Source: Kandleria vitulina DSM 20405
Lineage (GTDB): Bacteria; Bacillota_I; Bacilli_A; Erysipelotrichales; Coprobacillaceae
Assembly (NCBI RefSeq): GCF_000702065.1
Contig: NZ_KL370857.1
Coordinates: 1-56,802, forward strand
Length of the DNA stretch: 56,802 nucleotides
Direction: 5' to 3'
Shown here piece after piece: positions 9,128 through 18,581 of this stretch (position 1 is the first letter of the stretch; every line of letters begins with the position of its first letter). The translations under genes were made by a program, and so were the position numbers. Below the pieces are notes generated by a model that was given only the letters and a program-made list of their open reading frames with translations, searched no databases and had not been told where the DNA came from.

Positions 9128-9724
9128 AAATTGATGAAATTTTTGTGGCTTATCAATAACTTCATGACAATGTCTGCATCGTGGTTCATAAGTTTCCTTG
9201 GCTCCAACAAGAACAACAGGATCATCAAATGAAGCTGGTTTGCCATTGACAATACGCTGTGTGCGAGTTGCTGGTGCACCGCACTTAGCACATACGGCAG
9301 TAAGCTTAGTGACAAATTCTGCTCTTGTTAAAATATCAGGAATGACACCGAAAGGTTCTCCACGGAAGTCCTTGTCCAATCCTGCTACCATGACTCTAAG
9401 TCCGCTATCTGCAAGGTAGTCGCAGACATTGACAACTTCTTCATCAAAGAACTGTACTTCATCGATTGCGACCACATCTGTATCTTCTTCGATATATTCG
9501 AGGATATCAGCGGCCTTGTCAACGACAATACAAGGCACATGTGCTCCGGCATGAGAAACGATTTCTGTTTCTGAATAGCGGTTATCAACTTTTGGCTTGA
9601 AGACAATGATTTTCTTTTTAGCAAAAGTTAATACGTTAATACGACGAATGAGCTCTTCTGTTTTTCCTGCAAACATGCAGCCACAGATGACTTCTAGCCA
9701 TCCTTCTCTATACTGATTATACAT
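9107..9724 (-). CDS. tdk: Thymidine kinase
   Basis: 205 residues, the type II (TK1-like) enzyme that phosphorylates thymidine to dTMP for salvage. P-loop [14 protein letters not shown] near residues 14-27, DEVQFFDEE Walker B/lasso region, and zinc-binding cysteines in [13 protein letters not shown] and CRHCHE. The frame is open to an ATG at 9751, but that codon directly abuts a TATAAT -10 box (minus strand, 9757-9752) and would lie upstream of or at the transcript start. The ATG at 9724 (MYNQYREGW) has AAGAAGGAG before it, so I place the start there. Confidence 0.93.
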   Translation of the reverse strand: MYNQYREGWLEVICGCMFAGKTEELIRRINVLTFAKKKIIVFKPKVDNRYSETEIVSHAGAHVPCIVVDKAADILEYIEEDTDVVAIDEVQFFDEEVVNVCDYLADSGLRVMVAGLDKDFRGEPFGVIPDILTRAEFVTKLTAVCAKCGAPATRTQRIVNGKPASFDDPVVLVGAKETYEPRCRHCHEVIDKPQKFHQFKKRIQD

Positions 9725-9787
9725 ATAACCAAACTCCTTCTTGACTTTCATATTATACTAGAAATAGAGAAAAGGATGAAGAATATT

Positions 9788-10432
9788 TTATTTTAAAAAT
9801 TGAATCACTTCATCAAGTGAATCTAGAATATGCGTCGTCTTTTTTGCATAGGACTCTTCTGGATACTTCATATCAGGAATACAGATGACTTTGATTTTGG
9901 CATCATAGGCAGATAGTATTCCTGCTTCACTATCTTCTAGAACGATGGCTTCATCAGGGGATACATGGAGTTTTTCACATGATTTTAAGAAAACTTCTGG
10001 GTCAGGTTTTCCATGTGTGACTTCATCACCACAGATGGATGCATCAAAATAGTCTGTTAAGTGGGCATTGGCTAAGATGGAATCGACACGATCTCTTGTT
10101 GAGCTGGTTGCAACGATGGTTTTATAGTTATGTTCTTTTAGATAATCAAGTAGGGGAATGAGTCCCTTTTTAATTGGGACACCTTCTTTTTCAAAGCGTT
10201 CTGCCATTAGTTGATGAGTAGCTTTGATGACTTCATTAATAGGAAAATCTTCCCCATATTCTTCATAAAAACGAGTTTGAATGCCTGGAATTGGTTTTCC
10301 AAGAAGAGAGATATAGAATGATTGACTCATTGTTAATCCCATTTCTTTTAATACTTCCTGATAGCATTCGAATGTGACACGTTCACTATCTATCATTAAA
10401 CCGTCCATGTCAAAAATAACTGCTTTAATCAT
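9788..10432 (-). CDS. HAD hydrolase, beta-phosphoglucomutase-like subfamily
   Basis: 214 residues. HAD motif I is FDMDGLMIDSER near the N terminus, motif II VATSSTRDR, motif III lysine in THGKPDPEVF, motif IV VLEDSEAGILSA. The helical cap after motif I and the DSEAG motif are those of the PGMB/GPH/CbbY-like group, so it is a sugar-phosphate or other small-phosphate phosphatase or mutase; the substrate cannot be read from sequence. GGAGGTAAC lies just before the ATG. Likely co-oriented with tdk, 63 bases upstream. Confidence 0.9.
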   Translation of the reverse strand: MIKAVIFDMDGLMIDSERVTFECYQEVLKEMGLTMSQSFYISLLGKPIPGIQTRFYEEYGEDFPINEVIKATHQLMAERFEKEGVPIKKGLIPLLDYLKEHNYKTIVATSSTRDRVDSILANAHLTDYFDASICGDEVTHGKPDPEVFLKSCEKLHVSPDEAIVLEDSEAGILSAYDAKIKVICIPDMKYPEESYAKKTTHILDSLDEVIQFLK

Positions 10433-10524
10433 TGTTGTTACCTCCTTGTATCATCATAGAACATTTTTAATTTGTTTGTCATATATTTTCTCATTTTAAA
10501 AAAATACCGTTTTTTCAAATCATT

Positions 10525-10553
10525 TTGCACAATGCGTAATTATATATTATAAT
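10525..10553 (+). promoter_or_regulatory. Promoter for prfA
   Basis: TTGCAC (10525-10530), 17-base spacer, TATAAT (10548-10553), 24 bases before the prfA ATG. Confidence 0.75.
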
Positions 10554-10577
10554 AGGTAAGAATTTGGAGGAGAAGTT

Positions 10578-11654
10578 ATGAACACATTATTAGATAGACT
10601 TGAAACAGTCGCAAAAAGATATGATGAATTGACACAAATTCTCATGGATCCAGACATCGCAAATGATGTAAAAAGAATGACTGAAGCATCTAAGGAACAG
10701 AGTTCTTTAGAAAAAGCTTATGGCATGTATAAAGAATATAAAGAGCTATTGGATGGAATTGAAGAATCTAAGTTATTGCTTAGTGATAGTGATCCTGATA
10801 TTAAAGAAATGGCTAAGATGGAATATGAAGAGCTAGAAAAGAAAAGACCAGAATTAGAAGAACGTATTCAGCTTGAATTGATTCCTAAGGATCCAAATGA
10901 CGGAAAGAACGTTATTATTGAAATCCGTGGTGCTGCAGGTGGAGATGAAGGTAATATCTTCGCTGGAGACTTATTTAGAATGTACTCTAAATATATTGAA
11001 AACCAGGGATGGAAGATTGAAATTGAAGAAGCACAGACAAGTGAAGCAGGAGGGTACTCGCTTATTTCCTTTAATGTAAAAGGTGATAGTGTCTACTCTA
11101 AATTAAAATATGAATCAGGTTCACACCGTGTACAGCGTGTACCTAAGACTGAATCACAGGGTCGTGTTCAGACTTCAACAGCAACAGTGCTTGTAATGCC
11201 TGAAGCAGAAGAAGTAGATGTACAGATTGAAGCAAAAGATTTAAGAATTGATACTTACAGATCATCTGGTGCCGGAGGACAGCATATCAATAAGACTGAC
11301 TCTGCCGTACGTATTACACATATTCCAACAGGAATTGTCGCAACAAGTCAGGATGGTCGTTCTCAGCATGATAACCGTGATAAGGCTATGCAGTCTCTTA
11401 GAACACGTGTATATGAACATTTTAGAGAAATTGAAGAATCTAAAGCTGGTGCAGAACGTAAAAGTAAAGTGGGTACAGGAGATCGTGCTGAAAAGATCAG
11501 AACTTACAACTACCCACAAAATCGTGTGACTGACCATAGAATTGGGCTTACTATTCAGCAGCTTGATAAGATTATGGAAGGGAAACTTGATGATATCATT
11601 GAAGCATTAATCAATGAAGATCAGAAACGTAAATTAGAGGGAGAACAGAACTAG
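10578..11654 (+). CDS. prfA: Peptide chain release factor 1
   Basis: 358 residues, usual RF1 length. The GGQ catalytic loop is in SSGAGGQHINKTDSAVRITH, followed by the conserved IPTGIVATSQDGRSQHDN. RF1 recognises UAA and UAG stops and triggers peptide release on the ribosome. Strong TTGGAGGAG Shine-Dalgarno. prmC, which methylates the GGQ glutamine, overlaps its stop by one base, the common gene order. Confidence 0.97.
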   Translation: MNTLLDRLETVAKRYDELTQILMDPDIANDVKRMTEASKEQSSLEKAYGMYKEYKELLDGIEESKLLLSDSDPDIKEMAKMEYEELEKKRPELEERIQLELIPKDPNDGKNVIIEIRGAAGGDEGNIFAGDLFRMYSKYIENQGWKIEIEEAQTSEAGGYSLISFNVKGDSVYSKLKYESGSHRVQRVPKTESQGRVQTSTATVLVMPEAEEVDVQIEAKDLRIDTYRSSGAGGQHINKTDSAVRITHIPTGIVATSQDGRSQHDNRDKAMQSLRTRVYEHFREIEESKAGAERKSKVGTGDRAEKIRTYNYPQNRVTDHRIGLTIQQLDKIMEGKLDDIIEALINEDQKRKLEGEQN

Positions 11655-12520
11655 TGCCTACTATTAGAGAATTGATCAAAGAATCAGAAGAAAAACTAGA
11701 TGCCAATAATAAGGACTGCAATGTTCCAAAGGTACTTTATTATCATGTTTCCAATCTACAGCCACATGAACTTTATCTTAAAATGGATGAAGAAGTCCCA
11801 GAAGATATCTATAAGACATACAGTGAATATCTAGAAAGATATCTTAATGGAGAACCTGTACAGTATATCAAAGGAAAAGAATACTTCTTTTCTAGAGAAT
11901 TCTCAGTAGATGAGAATGTTCTTATTCCTAGATATGAAACAGAAGAATTAGTAGAACAGTTGTTATATCGTATTGATGATTATTTCAAAGATCAAGAAGA
12001 AATAGATCTATGTGATGTAGGAACAGGTTCAGGTGCTATTGGTATCTCATTAGATCTAGAAGTACCAAAAGCTAAAGTTGTCGCTACTGACATTAGTGAA
12101 GAGGCATTGAAAGTTGCTAAAAAGAATAATGATGATCTAGGTGCAAATGTAACATTCTATGCAGGTGATATGCTTGAACCTTTGATTGATCATCATGTAA
12201 AAGTAGATGTCTTTGTATCTAACCCACCTTATATCCCACAAGATCAAAATATTGATCCTATGGTTAAGGATAATGAACCTCACGTAGCCTTATTTGGTGG
12301 AGAAGATGGTTTATATTTCTACAGAAAAATCTTTAAGGATGTAAAAAAAGTAATCAAGGATAGAGCTTTATTAGGATTTGAAATGGGCTTTGACCAAAGA
12401 GAAATCATGGAAAAAGCTGTTCATGAATATTTTGGAGATACCCCATTTGAAATTATCAAAGATATGAATGGGAAAGATAGAATGTTATTTATCTATCATA
12501 ATCTAAAAGATGAACATTGA
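11654..12520 (+). CDS. prmC: Release factor glutamine methyltransferase
   Basis: 288 residues. Class I SAM-binding motif DVGTGSGAIGISL and the catalytic NPPY motif (VSNPPYIPQ) of N5-glutamine methyltransferases; an N-terminal helical domain precedes them. It methylates the GGQ glutamine of RF1/RF2. The start is a GTG sharing its first G with the prfA stop (TAGTG), with GAGGGAGAACAG upstream, so translation is coupled to prfA. Confidence 0.95.
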   Translation: MPTIRELIKESEEKLDANNKDCNVPKVLYYHVSNLQPHELYLKMDEEVPEDIYKTYSEYLERYLNGEPVQYIKGKEYFFSREFSVDENVLIPRYETEELVEQLLYRIDDYFKDQEEIDLCDVGTGSGAIGISLDLEVPKAKVVATDISEEALKVAKKNNDDLGANVTFYAGDMLEPLIDHHVKVDVFVSNPPYIPQDQNIDPMVKDNEPHVALFGGEDGLYFYRKIFKDVKKVIKDRALLGFEMGFDQREIMEKAVHEYFGDTPFEIIKDMNGKDRMLFIYHNLKDEH

Positions 12521-13019
12521 GACAGAGCGATTGATATTAAGAACGCTTCGCTTAGGTGATGAAGTAAGACTTCATGAATATCGCAATAAGAAAGAAGTAT
12601 CAAAATATCAATCATGGACACGCTTTTCGCAAAGAGAAGCGAGAAACCTTGTAACTTATACATTAAATCATCCTTATGAAGGGGAACCTAAGCAGAAGAC
12701 ACAGTTGGCAGTCACTTTAAAAGATGGGACTATGATTGGTGATCTTCATCTAGAAACACTCAGCAAGACTTGTCTTACTATTGGCTATACATTAGATAGT
12801 GTTTATTGGGGAATGGGATATGGCAGAGAAGCTGTTAGAGGCTTGCTTGCTTATATTAAAGAGACTTTTCCTCATAATAAAGTTATTGCTTATATTTACA
12901 AAGAAAACGATCGTTCAAGACGTCTTCTGCTTGATTTAGGCTTTGTTAAGTTTGATGAATCCTTCTTCTATCATGATGAAGGATATGTTCTCTACTTAAG
13001 GGGAGGTAATAAGAAATGA
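12510..13019 (+). CDS. GNAT N-acetyltransferase (RimJ/RimL-like)
   Basis: 169 residues. Starts IETERLILRTLRLGDEVRLHEY, the standard opening of Acetyltransf_3 proteins. Acetyl-CoA binding region IGYTLDSVYWGMGYGREAVRGLL, then the C-terminal NDRSRRLLLDLGF. The acceptor is unknown; RimJ/RimL relatives acetylate protein N termini or small molecules. Overlaps prmC by 11 bases and the DUF308 gene by 4, so it belongs to the prfA operon. Confidence 0.9.
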   Translation: MNIETERLILRTLRLGDEVRLHEYRNKKEVSKYQSWTRFSQREARNLVTYTLNHPYEGEPKQKTQLAVTLKDGTMIGDLHLETLSKTCLTIGYTLDSVYWGMGYGREAVRGLLAYIKETFPHNKVIAYIYKENDRSRRLLLDLGFVKFDESFFYHDEGYVLYLRGGNKK

Positions 13020-13576
13020 AAGAGTATGTAAAGGCATATGAAAAAATGACAATAGTAAATGCGTTTATTATGCTTATTGTTGGTATTATTATGACCTTAT
13101 TTCCATTAAAGATGATGAGTCTTCTTATTACCATCATTAGCTGCTTTCTAGTAGCAGATGGTGCCTATCACCTTATTCATTATGCTTTCCTAGATGCCCA
13201 CTTAAGACCATATTCTAGTGATTTATTGATAGGAGTCTTCTCCATCATCCTAGGATTAGTCATGGGCATTGATCCTATGCATATCATGATGGTACTGCCA
13301 CTTGTATTTGCGATTTGGATTGTGATGAAAGCTCTCGTAAAGATTCAGGTTTCATTTATGTTAGTGGGAACATTAGAAGTCAAATGGGCTTTCTTATTTC
13401 TTGAAGCTGTAGTAGAAATACTATTTGCTGGAATCATGATTCTTCATCCATTATCTTCTCTATTAAGCGTTACTATGATAATTGGTATATTATTGATTAT
13501 CATGGCAATAATAGAAATAATAGAGACACGTCTGGTGATAAAAAGATTAACACAGACAAATGGATGGGGATCTTGA
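13016..13576 (+). CDS. DUF308 / HdeD-family membrane protein
   Basis: 186 residues with six hydrophobic segments arranged in pairs. Recurrent helix pairs with small-residue turns (GIIMTLFPLKMM, LGLVMGIDPMHIM, GIMILHPLSSLLS) are typical of DUF308/HdeD proteins. HdeD in E. coli is linked to acid resistance; no role is known in Firmicutes. Start ATGA overlaps the GNAT stop. Confidence 0.8.
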   Translation: MKEYVKAYEKMTIVNAFIMLIVGIIMTLFPLKMMSLLITIISCFLVADGAYHLIHYAFLDAHLRPYSSDLLIGVFSIILGLVMGIDPMHIMMVLPLVFAIWIVMKALVKIQVSFMLVGTLEVKWAFLFLEAVVEILFAGIMILHPLSSLLSVTMIIGILLIIMAIIEIIETRLVIKRLTQTNGWGS

Positions 13577-13591
13577 TGATTCCCTTTTTTT
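13566..13591 (+). terminator. Terminator after the DUF308 gene
   Basis: Stem GGGGATC (13566-13572) with GATTCCC (13578-13584, one G-U pair) followed by seven T. It overlaps the end of the DUF308 gene and separates the prfA operon from tilS. Confidence 0.65.
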
Positions 13592-13605
13592 ATTAGGAGG
13601 CATGT

Positions 13606-14841
13606 ATGTTAAATAAGACATTATTACATCATGATAGAACCTATATTGTAGGTGTATCAGGAGGATGCGATTCTATGGCTCTTCTTGATTGCTTAAGAAA
13701 AGAAGGGTTTCATTGTATTGTAGCTCATGTAAACTATAATCTACGAAATGATACAGAGATTGATTACCAGGTTGTTCATGATTACTGTCAAAAATATGGA
13801 ATAAAGTTTGCTTATAAAGAAGTAGAACATCATGAAGGAAAAGGAAACTTTCAGTCACAGGCGAGAGAAGTACGCTATCTTTTCTATAAGGACTTACTGC
13901 GTCAATATAAGGCGGATGCTGTGGTATTAGGACATCATCATGATGATGTCTTAGAGAATATCTATATGTCATTAAATAGAGGCTCACAGAGCCATTTTAT
14001 TGGCATCAAGGAAGTAAGTCAGGTGATGGGTATGAAGATCATCAGACCGTTTTTATCTTGTCATAAAAAGGATTTAAGAAGATACTGTGAAGAGGAAGGA
14101 ATTGTCTTTCATGATGACTATACCAACTTTGGTGTAGATTTTGAAAGAGATCGTGTACGCAATACGATCTTAAATACTTATAGTGAAGAAGAAAAGGAAG
14201 CATTGTATCAAAGAGCACAGGATATTAATTGTAAGCAGAAAGAGAAAGAAGAAGCTATTCAAGGATATCTTGATCTTTATCATAAACAAGGAAAAATTGA
14301 TTTTCATCTTGTAGAAGATCATTTAATGGATACCTTCCTGTATGCTTTACTTGAAGAATGCATACCTTCTACAATGATCGGTAGATCATTGATAGAAGAA
14401 ATAAAAAAACAGATAAAGAGTGAAAAACCGAATATACAAATGAATTTACCTATTCATTTTTTGTTCATAAAAGAGTACAATAATATAACTATACAATTAC
14501 ACAGTGCGGTTGAGGAATACTCATATCAAATAAATCAAGGAGAAACTTTTGAATGTGAGTATTTTTCCATTAAGAGCGAAGGGTCATTAAATAGTGGCAT
14601 TCCTGTAAAAGAAGAGGATTTTCCTTTGACAATCAGGAACATGAAACCAGGCGATCGTATTGTGACTGCAGGTGGGACAAAGAAGGTTTCAAGACTGTTT
14701 ATTGATGCTAAGATTCCAAAAAATCAAAGGAGAATCTGGCCGGTTGTATTAAATTGTAAAGGGGAAGTTTTATTGGTCCCTGAAATTGCAAAAAGAAAAG
14801 GGTATTTGTCTATTAATCCCTATTTTTTTGTGATAAAATGA
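13606..14841 (+). CDS. tilS: tRNA(Ile)-lysidine synthase
   Basis: 411 residues. PP-loop GVSGGCDSMALLD near residues 16-28, then VLGHHHDDVLENI, the substrate-binding region of TilS. The C-terminal TilS domain ends with GDRIVTAGGTKKVSRLFIDAKIP. It changes C34 of tRNA-Ile(CAU) to lysidine, so that the tRNA reads AUA and accepts isoleucine. TTAGGAGG precedes the ATG. The order tilS-hpt-ftsH-hslO is conserved in Firmicutes. Confidence 0.96.
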   Translation: MLNKTLLHHDRTYIVGVSGGCDSMALLDCLRKEGFHCIVAHVNYNLRNDTEIDYQVVHDYCQKYGIKFAYKEVEHHEGKGNFQSQAREVRYLFYKDLLRQYKADAVVLGHHHDDVLENIYMSLNRGSQSHFIGIKEVSQVMGMKIIRPFLSCHKKDLRRYCEEEGIVFHDDYTNFGVDFERDRVRNTILNTYSEEEKEALYQRAQDINCKQKEKEEAIQGYLDLYHKQGKIDFHLVEDHLMDTFLYALLEECIPSTMIGRSLIEEIKKQIKSEKPNIQMNLPIHFLFIKEYNNITIQLHSAVEEYSYQINQGETFECEYFSIKSEGSLNSGIPVKEEDFPLTIRNMKPGDRIVTAGGTKKVSRLFIDAKIPKNQRRIWPVVLNCKGEVLLVPEIAKRKGYLSINPYFFVIK

Positions 14842-14863
14842 AGACTTATAGGAGGAATTAATT

Positions 14864-15400
14864 GTGCATAAGGATTGTAAAGAAATCTTATTTTCAGGTG
14901 AAATGATTTCAAAGAGATGTGAAGAATTAGCTGAAGTCATTGAAAAAGATTATAAAGGGAAAAATGTGTTACTTGTAGGTTTATTAAAAGGATCTGTTCC
15001 TTTTTTTGCAGAACTTGCTAAACATATTCATCTAGATGTTGAATTTGATTTTATGGACGTAAGTTCTTATGACGGAGTTGAATCAACAGGTAATGTTATT
15101 GTGAAAAAAGATATCGATATCGATATTACAGGAAAGAATATCTTAATTATTGAAGATATTCTAGATACTGGTAAAACTCTTCATACTGTAAGAGCCATGT
15201 TGCTAGAAAAAGGTGCTGCAAGTGTTGAAATTGCAACTTTATTAAATAAACAGGAAAGAAGAGAATATCCAATCCAGGCAAAATATGTCGGATTTGAAAT
15301 TCCTAACGCTTTCGTTATTGGATATGGTATGGATTATGATGAAAAATACAGAAACTTGCCATATGTAGGAATTCTTAAAGAAGAGGTTTATGCACAATAG
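14864..15400 (+). CDS. hpt: Hypoxanthine phosphoribosyltransferase
   Basis: 178 residues. PRPP-binding motif ILIIEDILDTGKTLHTV, substrate loop SYDGVESTGNVIVKKD, and the C-terminal YGMDYDEKYRNLPYVGIL. It converts hypoxanthine or guanine plus PRPP to IMP or GMP. GTG start with AGGAGG eight bases before. Stands between tilS and ftsH as in Bacillus. Confidence 0.96.
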   Translation: MHKDCKEILFSGEMISKRCEELAEVIEKDYKGKNVLLVGLLKGSVPFFAELAKHIHLDVEFDFMDVSSYDGVESTGNVIVKKDIDIDITGKNILIIEDILDTGKTLHTVRAMLLEKGAASVEIATLLNKQERREYPIQAKYVGFEIPNAFVIGYGMDYDEKYRNLPYVGILKEEVYAQ

Positions 15401-15414
15401 AATAGGAGATACTT

Positions 15415-17370
15415 ATGGGTAAAAACAAGAATTTATTTAAAGCTATTTTACCTTGGTTTGTAGTATTGGTACTATTGGCATCCATTATTCCTGCACTTAA
15501 TCGTGTGGGTGGATCTGATTCATTGTCATATAGTGAATTTGTATCTGTTGTAGAAAGCAAAGATAAGAAGATTACTAAGATGACTTTGACGCCAGGTACT
15601 TACATTGTTAATGTAGAAGGTACTTATACTTCAAAATCAAATGGAAAGACAAAAGAAAACAAATTTAAGACTATTATTCCTAAGACTGAACAGGAAATAG
15701 ATTCACTTAATCAGAAGATCAAGGATAAATATTCTTCTGCAAAGATTGACTATGAAAACAAAGAAGAAAGTTCTATGGTATGGAATTTTATTCTTGGTGT
15801 AGTACCATATGTCATTCTTATTGGCGCAATGTATTTTATCTTTAGAAACTTCAGTGGAGCTGCTGGTGGAAATGCGAAAGCATTCGAGTTCGGTAATTCT
15901 AGAGCTAAGCTTGAAAAGAACGAAAAGACTCGTTTCACAGATGTAGCTGGTGCTGATGAAGAAAAAGAAGAATTAACTGAATTAGTTGATTTCCTTAAAA
16001 ATCCTAAGAAATTCGTAGACATGGGTGCTAAGATCCCAAGAGGTGTCCTATTGGTTGGGCCTCCAGGTACAGGTAAAACATTATTGGCAAGAGCAGTTGC
16101 TGGTGAAGCCAATGTTCCATTCTACTTTATCTCAGGTTCTGAATTCGTAGAAATGTTCGTCGGTGTTGGTGCTGGACGTGTTAGAGATATGTTCAAGAAC
16201 GCTAAACAGAATGCACCATGTATTATCTTCATCGATGAAATCGATGCTGTCGGAAGACAGAGAGGTTCTGGTATCGGTGGTGGACACGATGAACGTGAAC
16301 AGACACTTAACCAGTTATTAGTTGAAATGGATGGTTTTGAAGGTAGTGAAGGTGTTATCATCTTAGCCGCTACAAACCGTGCTGACGTTCTTGATCCAGC
16401 CTTATTAAGACCAGGTCGTTTTGACCGTCAGATTATGGTATCAAATCCTGATAAGCGTGCAAGAGCAGCTATCCTTAAGGTGCATGCACGTAATAAGAAG
16501 TTTGCACCTGATGTAAACTTTGAAAACATTGCGATGAGAACTCCAGGTTTCTCTGGTGCAGAATTAGCAAACGTATTAAATGAAGCTGCATTATTAGCAG
16601 TAAGACAGGGTCATTCGGTTATCACATTGGATGATGTGGATGAATCAATTGATCGTGTTATCGGTGGTCCAGCTAAGCATTCAAGAAAATATACTGAAAA
16701 AGAAAGAAAACTTGTCGCTTATCATGAATCTGGACATGCGATTATCGGGTTAACATTGGAAGATGCTAACCAGGTACAGAAAGTTACTATTGTTCCTCGT
16801 GGAGAAGCTGGTGGCTATAACTTAATGACACCAAGAGAAGAAACATACTTCCAGACAAAGACTCAGCTTTTAGCTACAATTGCTGGATTTATGGGTGGAC
16901 GTGTCGCTGAAGAAATCTTCTTCGGAGATATTTCATCCGGTGCTCATAACGATATTGAACAGGCAACACGTATTGCTCGTATGATGGTTACTGAATTAGG
17001 TATGTCTGAATTAGGACCAATCAAATACGATAGTGGACAGGATGCGGTCTTCCTAGGAAGAGATTATTCTCGTTTAAGCAATACCCATTCAAGTCAGATT
17101 GCCTTTGAAATTGATCAGCAGGTAAGAAAGATTATTGAAGATGCTCATAAACAAGCAACTGATATCATCAATGCACAAAAAGATAAGCTTGAACTTATCG
17201 CTAATGCATTGCTTGAAAATGAAACATTAAATGCTGAACAGATTACAGCACTTTATGAAACAGGAAAAATGCCTGAAACATTTGATGGTGATAATACTGA
17301 AGAAGTAGAAGAACCAGTAAAAGAAACACCTGTTTCTACAGATGATGATCTACTAGATGAAATGAAATAA
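15415..17370 (+). CDS. ftsH: ATP-dependent zinc metalloprotease FtsH
   Basis: 651 residues. Two transmembrane helices (about residues 11-28 and 122-142) flank an extracytoplasmic domain. The AAA+ core has Walker [14 protein letters not shown], Walker [12 protein letters not shown] and the SRH arginine finger region ([11 protein letters not shown]). The zinc site is HESGHA with the downstream acidic ligand region. It degrades misfolded membrane and some soluble regulatory proteins. The C-terminal tail is acidic ([22 protein letters not shown]), as is common. A terminator immediately follows. Confidence 0.97.
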   Translation: MGKNKNLFKAILPWFVVLVLLASIIPALNRVGGSDSLSYSEFVSVVESKDKKITKMTLTPGTYIVNVEGTYTSKSNGKTKENKFKTIIPKTEQEIDSLNQKIKDKYSSAKIDYENKEESSMVWNFILGVVPYVILIGAMYFIFRNFSGAAGGNAKAFEFGNSRAKLEKNEKTRFTDVAGADEEKEELTELVDFLKNPKKFVDMGAKIPRGVLLVGPPGTGKTLLARAVAGEANVPFYFISGSEFVEMFVGVGAGRVRDMFKNAKQNAPCIIFIDEIDAVGRQRGSGIGGGHDEREQTLNQLLVEMDGFEGSEGVIILAATNRADVLDPALLRPGRFDRQIMVSNPDKRARAAILKVHARNKKFAPDVNFENIAMRTPGFSGAELANVLNEAALLAVRQGHSVITLDDVDESIDRVIGGPAKHSRKYTEKERKLVAYHESGHAIIGLTLEDANQVQKVTIVPRGEAGGYNLMTPREETYFQTKTQLLATIAGFMGGRVAEEIFFGDISSGAHNDIEQATRIARMMVTELGMSELGPIKYDSGQDAVFLGRDYSRLSNTHSSQIAFEIDQQVRKIIEDAHKQATDIINAQKDKLELIANALLENETLNAEQITALYETGKMPETFDGDNTEEVEEPVKETPVSTDDDLLDEMK

Positions 17371-17390
17371 AGCGCTATGCGCTTTATTTT
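17369..17390 (+). terminator. Terminator at the ftsH stop
   Basis: Perfect 7-bp stem AAAGCGC-TAT-GCGCTTT (17369-17385) followed by ATTTTCTT. Overlaps the ftsH stop codon; hslO may receive readthrough only. Confidence 0.7.
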
Positions 17391-17407
17391 CTTATCGGGG
17401 GAAACAA

Positions 17408-17494
17408 ATGAAAAGACGTTATATAACGCTGATCGTAATCACTTTCTTAGTAGCATGTATGATAATTCCACTCATACAGATGATTGCGATCTAG
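17408..17494 (+). CDS. Candidate 28-residue single-span membrane peptide
   Basis: ATG 17408 with a GGGGGA site five bases before it opens a 28-codon frame: a basic start (MKRRY) followed by about 20 hydrophobic residues (ITLIVITFLVACMIIPLIQM). It ends 14 bases before the hslO ATG, in another frame from hslO. The composition, a basic N terminus and one helix, is that of a genuine small membrane protein and is unlikely in random AT-rich DNA. Its position between the ftsH terminator and hslO suggests co-transcription with hslO. No homologue is recognised. Confidence 0.45.
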   Translation: MKRRYITLIVITFLVACMIIPLIQMIAI

Positions 17495-17508
17495 ATGAGG
17501 AGAATAAC

Positions 17509-18381
17509 ATGAAAGATTATTTAGTTAGAGGTTTAGTCAACAAAAGAAATACACGTGTCTTTGCCTGTACGACAAAGAACTTAGTTAATGAAGCAAGAGA
17601 ACATCATGATTTATGGCCATGTGCAAGTGCTGCACTTGGTAGAACTATGTCAGCTACATTAATGATGGGGGCTATGAATAAAAGTAATGATAAATTAACA
17701 GTCACTATCAATGGTGGTGGACCTATCGGTACTGTACTTACTACTACAAACTGTGATGGAAAAATCAAAGGCTTCGTAGGTGACCCTCATGTTCACTATA
17801 CATACAATGACTCAGGAAAACTTGCGGTTGGCGTATGTGTCGGTAACCAGGGATCATTGCAGGTCATCAGAGATATGGGACTAAAAGAACCAGTTACAAG
17901 TAATGTTCCATTACAGACTGGTGAAATCGGAGATGATTTCGCATACTTCTTTATGGCATCGGAACAGGTACCATCAGTTGTATCAGTTGGTGTACTTGTA
18001 GATGATGATAACACTGTATTATCAAGTGGAGGATTCATTCTTCAGCTTCTACCTGAAGCTACTGAAGAAGATATCTCTTATCTTGAAGAAAAAATGAAAA
18101 ATTTCCCAGCTGTTTCAGAATTATTGAACGAAGGGAAAACACCAGAAGAGATTCTAGAAATGATCTTCGGTGATGAACTTGAAATCTTAGCTTCACAGGA
18201 TCTTTCTTTTGAATGTGATTGTTCAAAAGAAAAATTTGAACAGGCTATGATCACTTTACCAAGTGATCAGCTAGAAGCCATGATTCATGAAGATCATGGT
18301 GCTGAAGTAAAATGTCAGTTCTGTGGTAAGACTTATCAGTTTAATGAAGAAGATCTTCAGAAAATCTTAGATCAGAAATAA
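17509..18381 (+). CDS. hslO: Redox-regulated chaperone Hsp33
   Basis: 290 residues from ATG 17509, which has GAGGAG nine bases upstream; an open frame to 17377 crosses the ftsH terminator and is not used. The N-terminal chaperone core has ARTMSATLMMGAM-like family sequence (GRTMSATLMMGAMNK), and the C-terminal redox switch has CDC and CQFC (zinc ligands). Oxidation releases zinc and activates the holdase. Full family length. The ftsH-hslO order is conserved. Confidence 0.95.
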   Translation: MKDYLVRGLVNKRNTRVFACTTKNLVNEAREHHDLWPCASAALGRTMSATLMMGAMNKSNDKLTVTINGGGPIGTVLTTTNCDGKIKGFVGDPHVHYTYNDSGKLAVGVCVGNQGSLQVIRDMGLKEPVTSNVPLQTGEIGDDFAYFFMASEQVPSVVSVGVLVDDDNTVLSSGGFILQLLPEATEEDISYLEEKMKNFPAVSELLNEGKTPEEILEMIFGDELEILASQDLSFECDCSKEKFEQAMITLPSDQLEAMIHEDHGAEVKCQFCGKTYQFNEEDLQKILDQK

Positions 18382-18384
18382 GAA

Positions 18385-18424
18385 AAAGAGCACATTACAA
18401 TCGTAATGTGCTCTTTGTTTTTAA
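18385..18424 (+). terminator. Strong terminator after hslO
   Basis: Perfect 14-bp stem (18385-18398 with 18403-18416), AATC loop, then GTTTTT. Also palindromic enough to act on the minus strand. Confidence 0.9.
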
Positions 18425-18444
18425 AAGAAGAGGAGGCAGTTTTG

Positions 18445-18468
18445 ATGGGAATGCGATGGTTTCATTAA
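18445..18468 (+). other. Tiny leader-like ORF (MGMRWFH) with strong ribosome site
   Basis: A seven-codon ORF starts at ATG 18445 behind AGGAGG with 8-base spacing. A second mini-frame, MKMMVWSYLN, starts at 18485. A CTCCTC at about 18522 could pair with the GAGGAG of the first ribosome site. The stretch 18425-18581 otherwise holds no gene. The following genes are on the other strand, so this is not a leader for them; it could be a small transcript or a decayed gene start. Confidence 0.25.
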
Positions 18469-18581
18469 TTAAGGTAAATGGACTATGAAAATGATGGTGT
18501 GGTCGTATCTCAATTAAGTCTCCTCATAGCTACATTATAGTACCTGAAAAGAAAACGCATACATTTTTTCAAAATTGGAAA

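Noticed and set aside
11262-11537. Minus-strand frame inside prfA with several cysteines
   Set aside because: Shadow of the highly conserved prfA coding sequence including GGQ.
13673-13987. 104-codon minus-strand frame inside tilS
   Set aside because: Opposite the PP-loop and HHHDD coding region of tilS; no ribosome site.
15750-16112. 120-codon minus-strand frame inside ftsH
   Set aside because: Shadow of the AAA+ core of ftsH.
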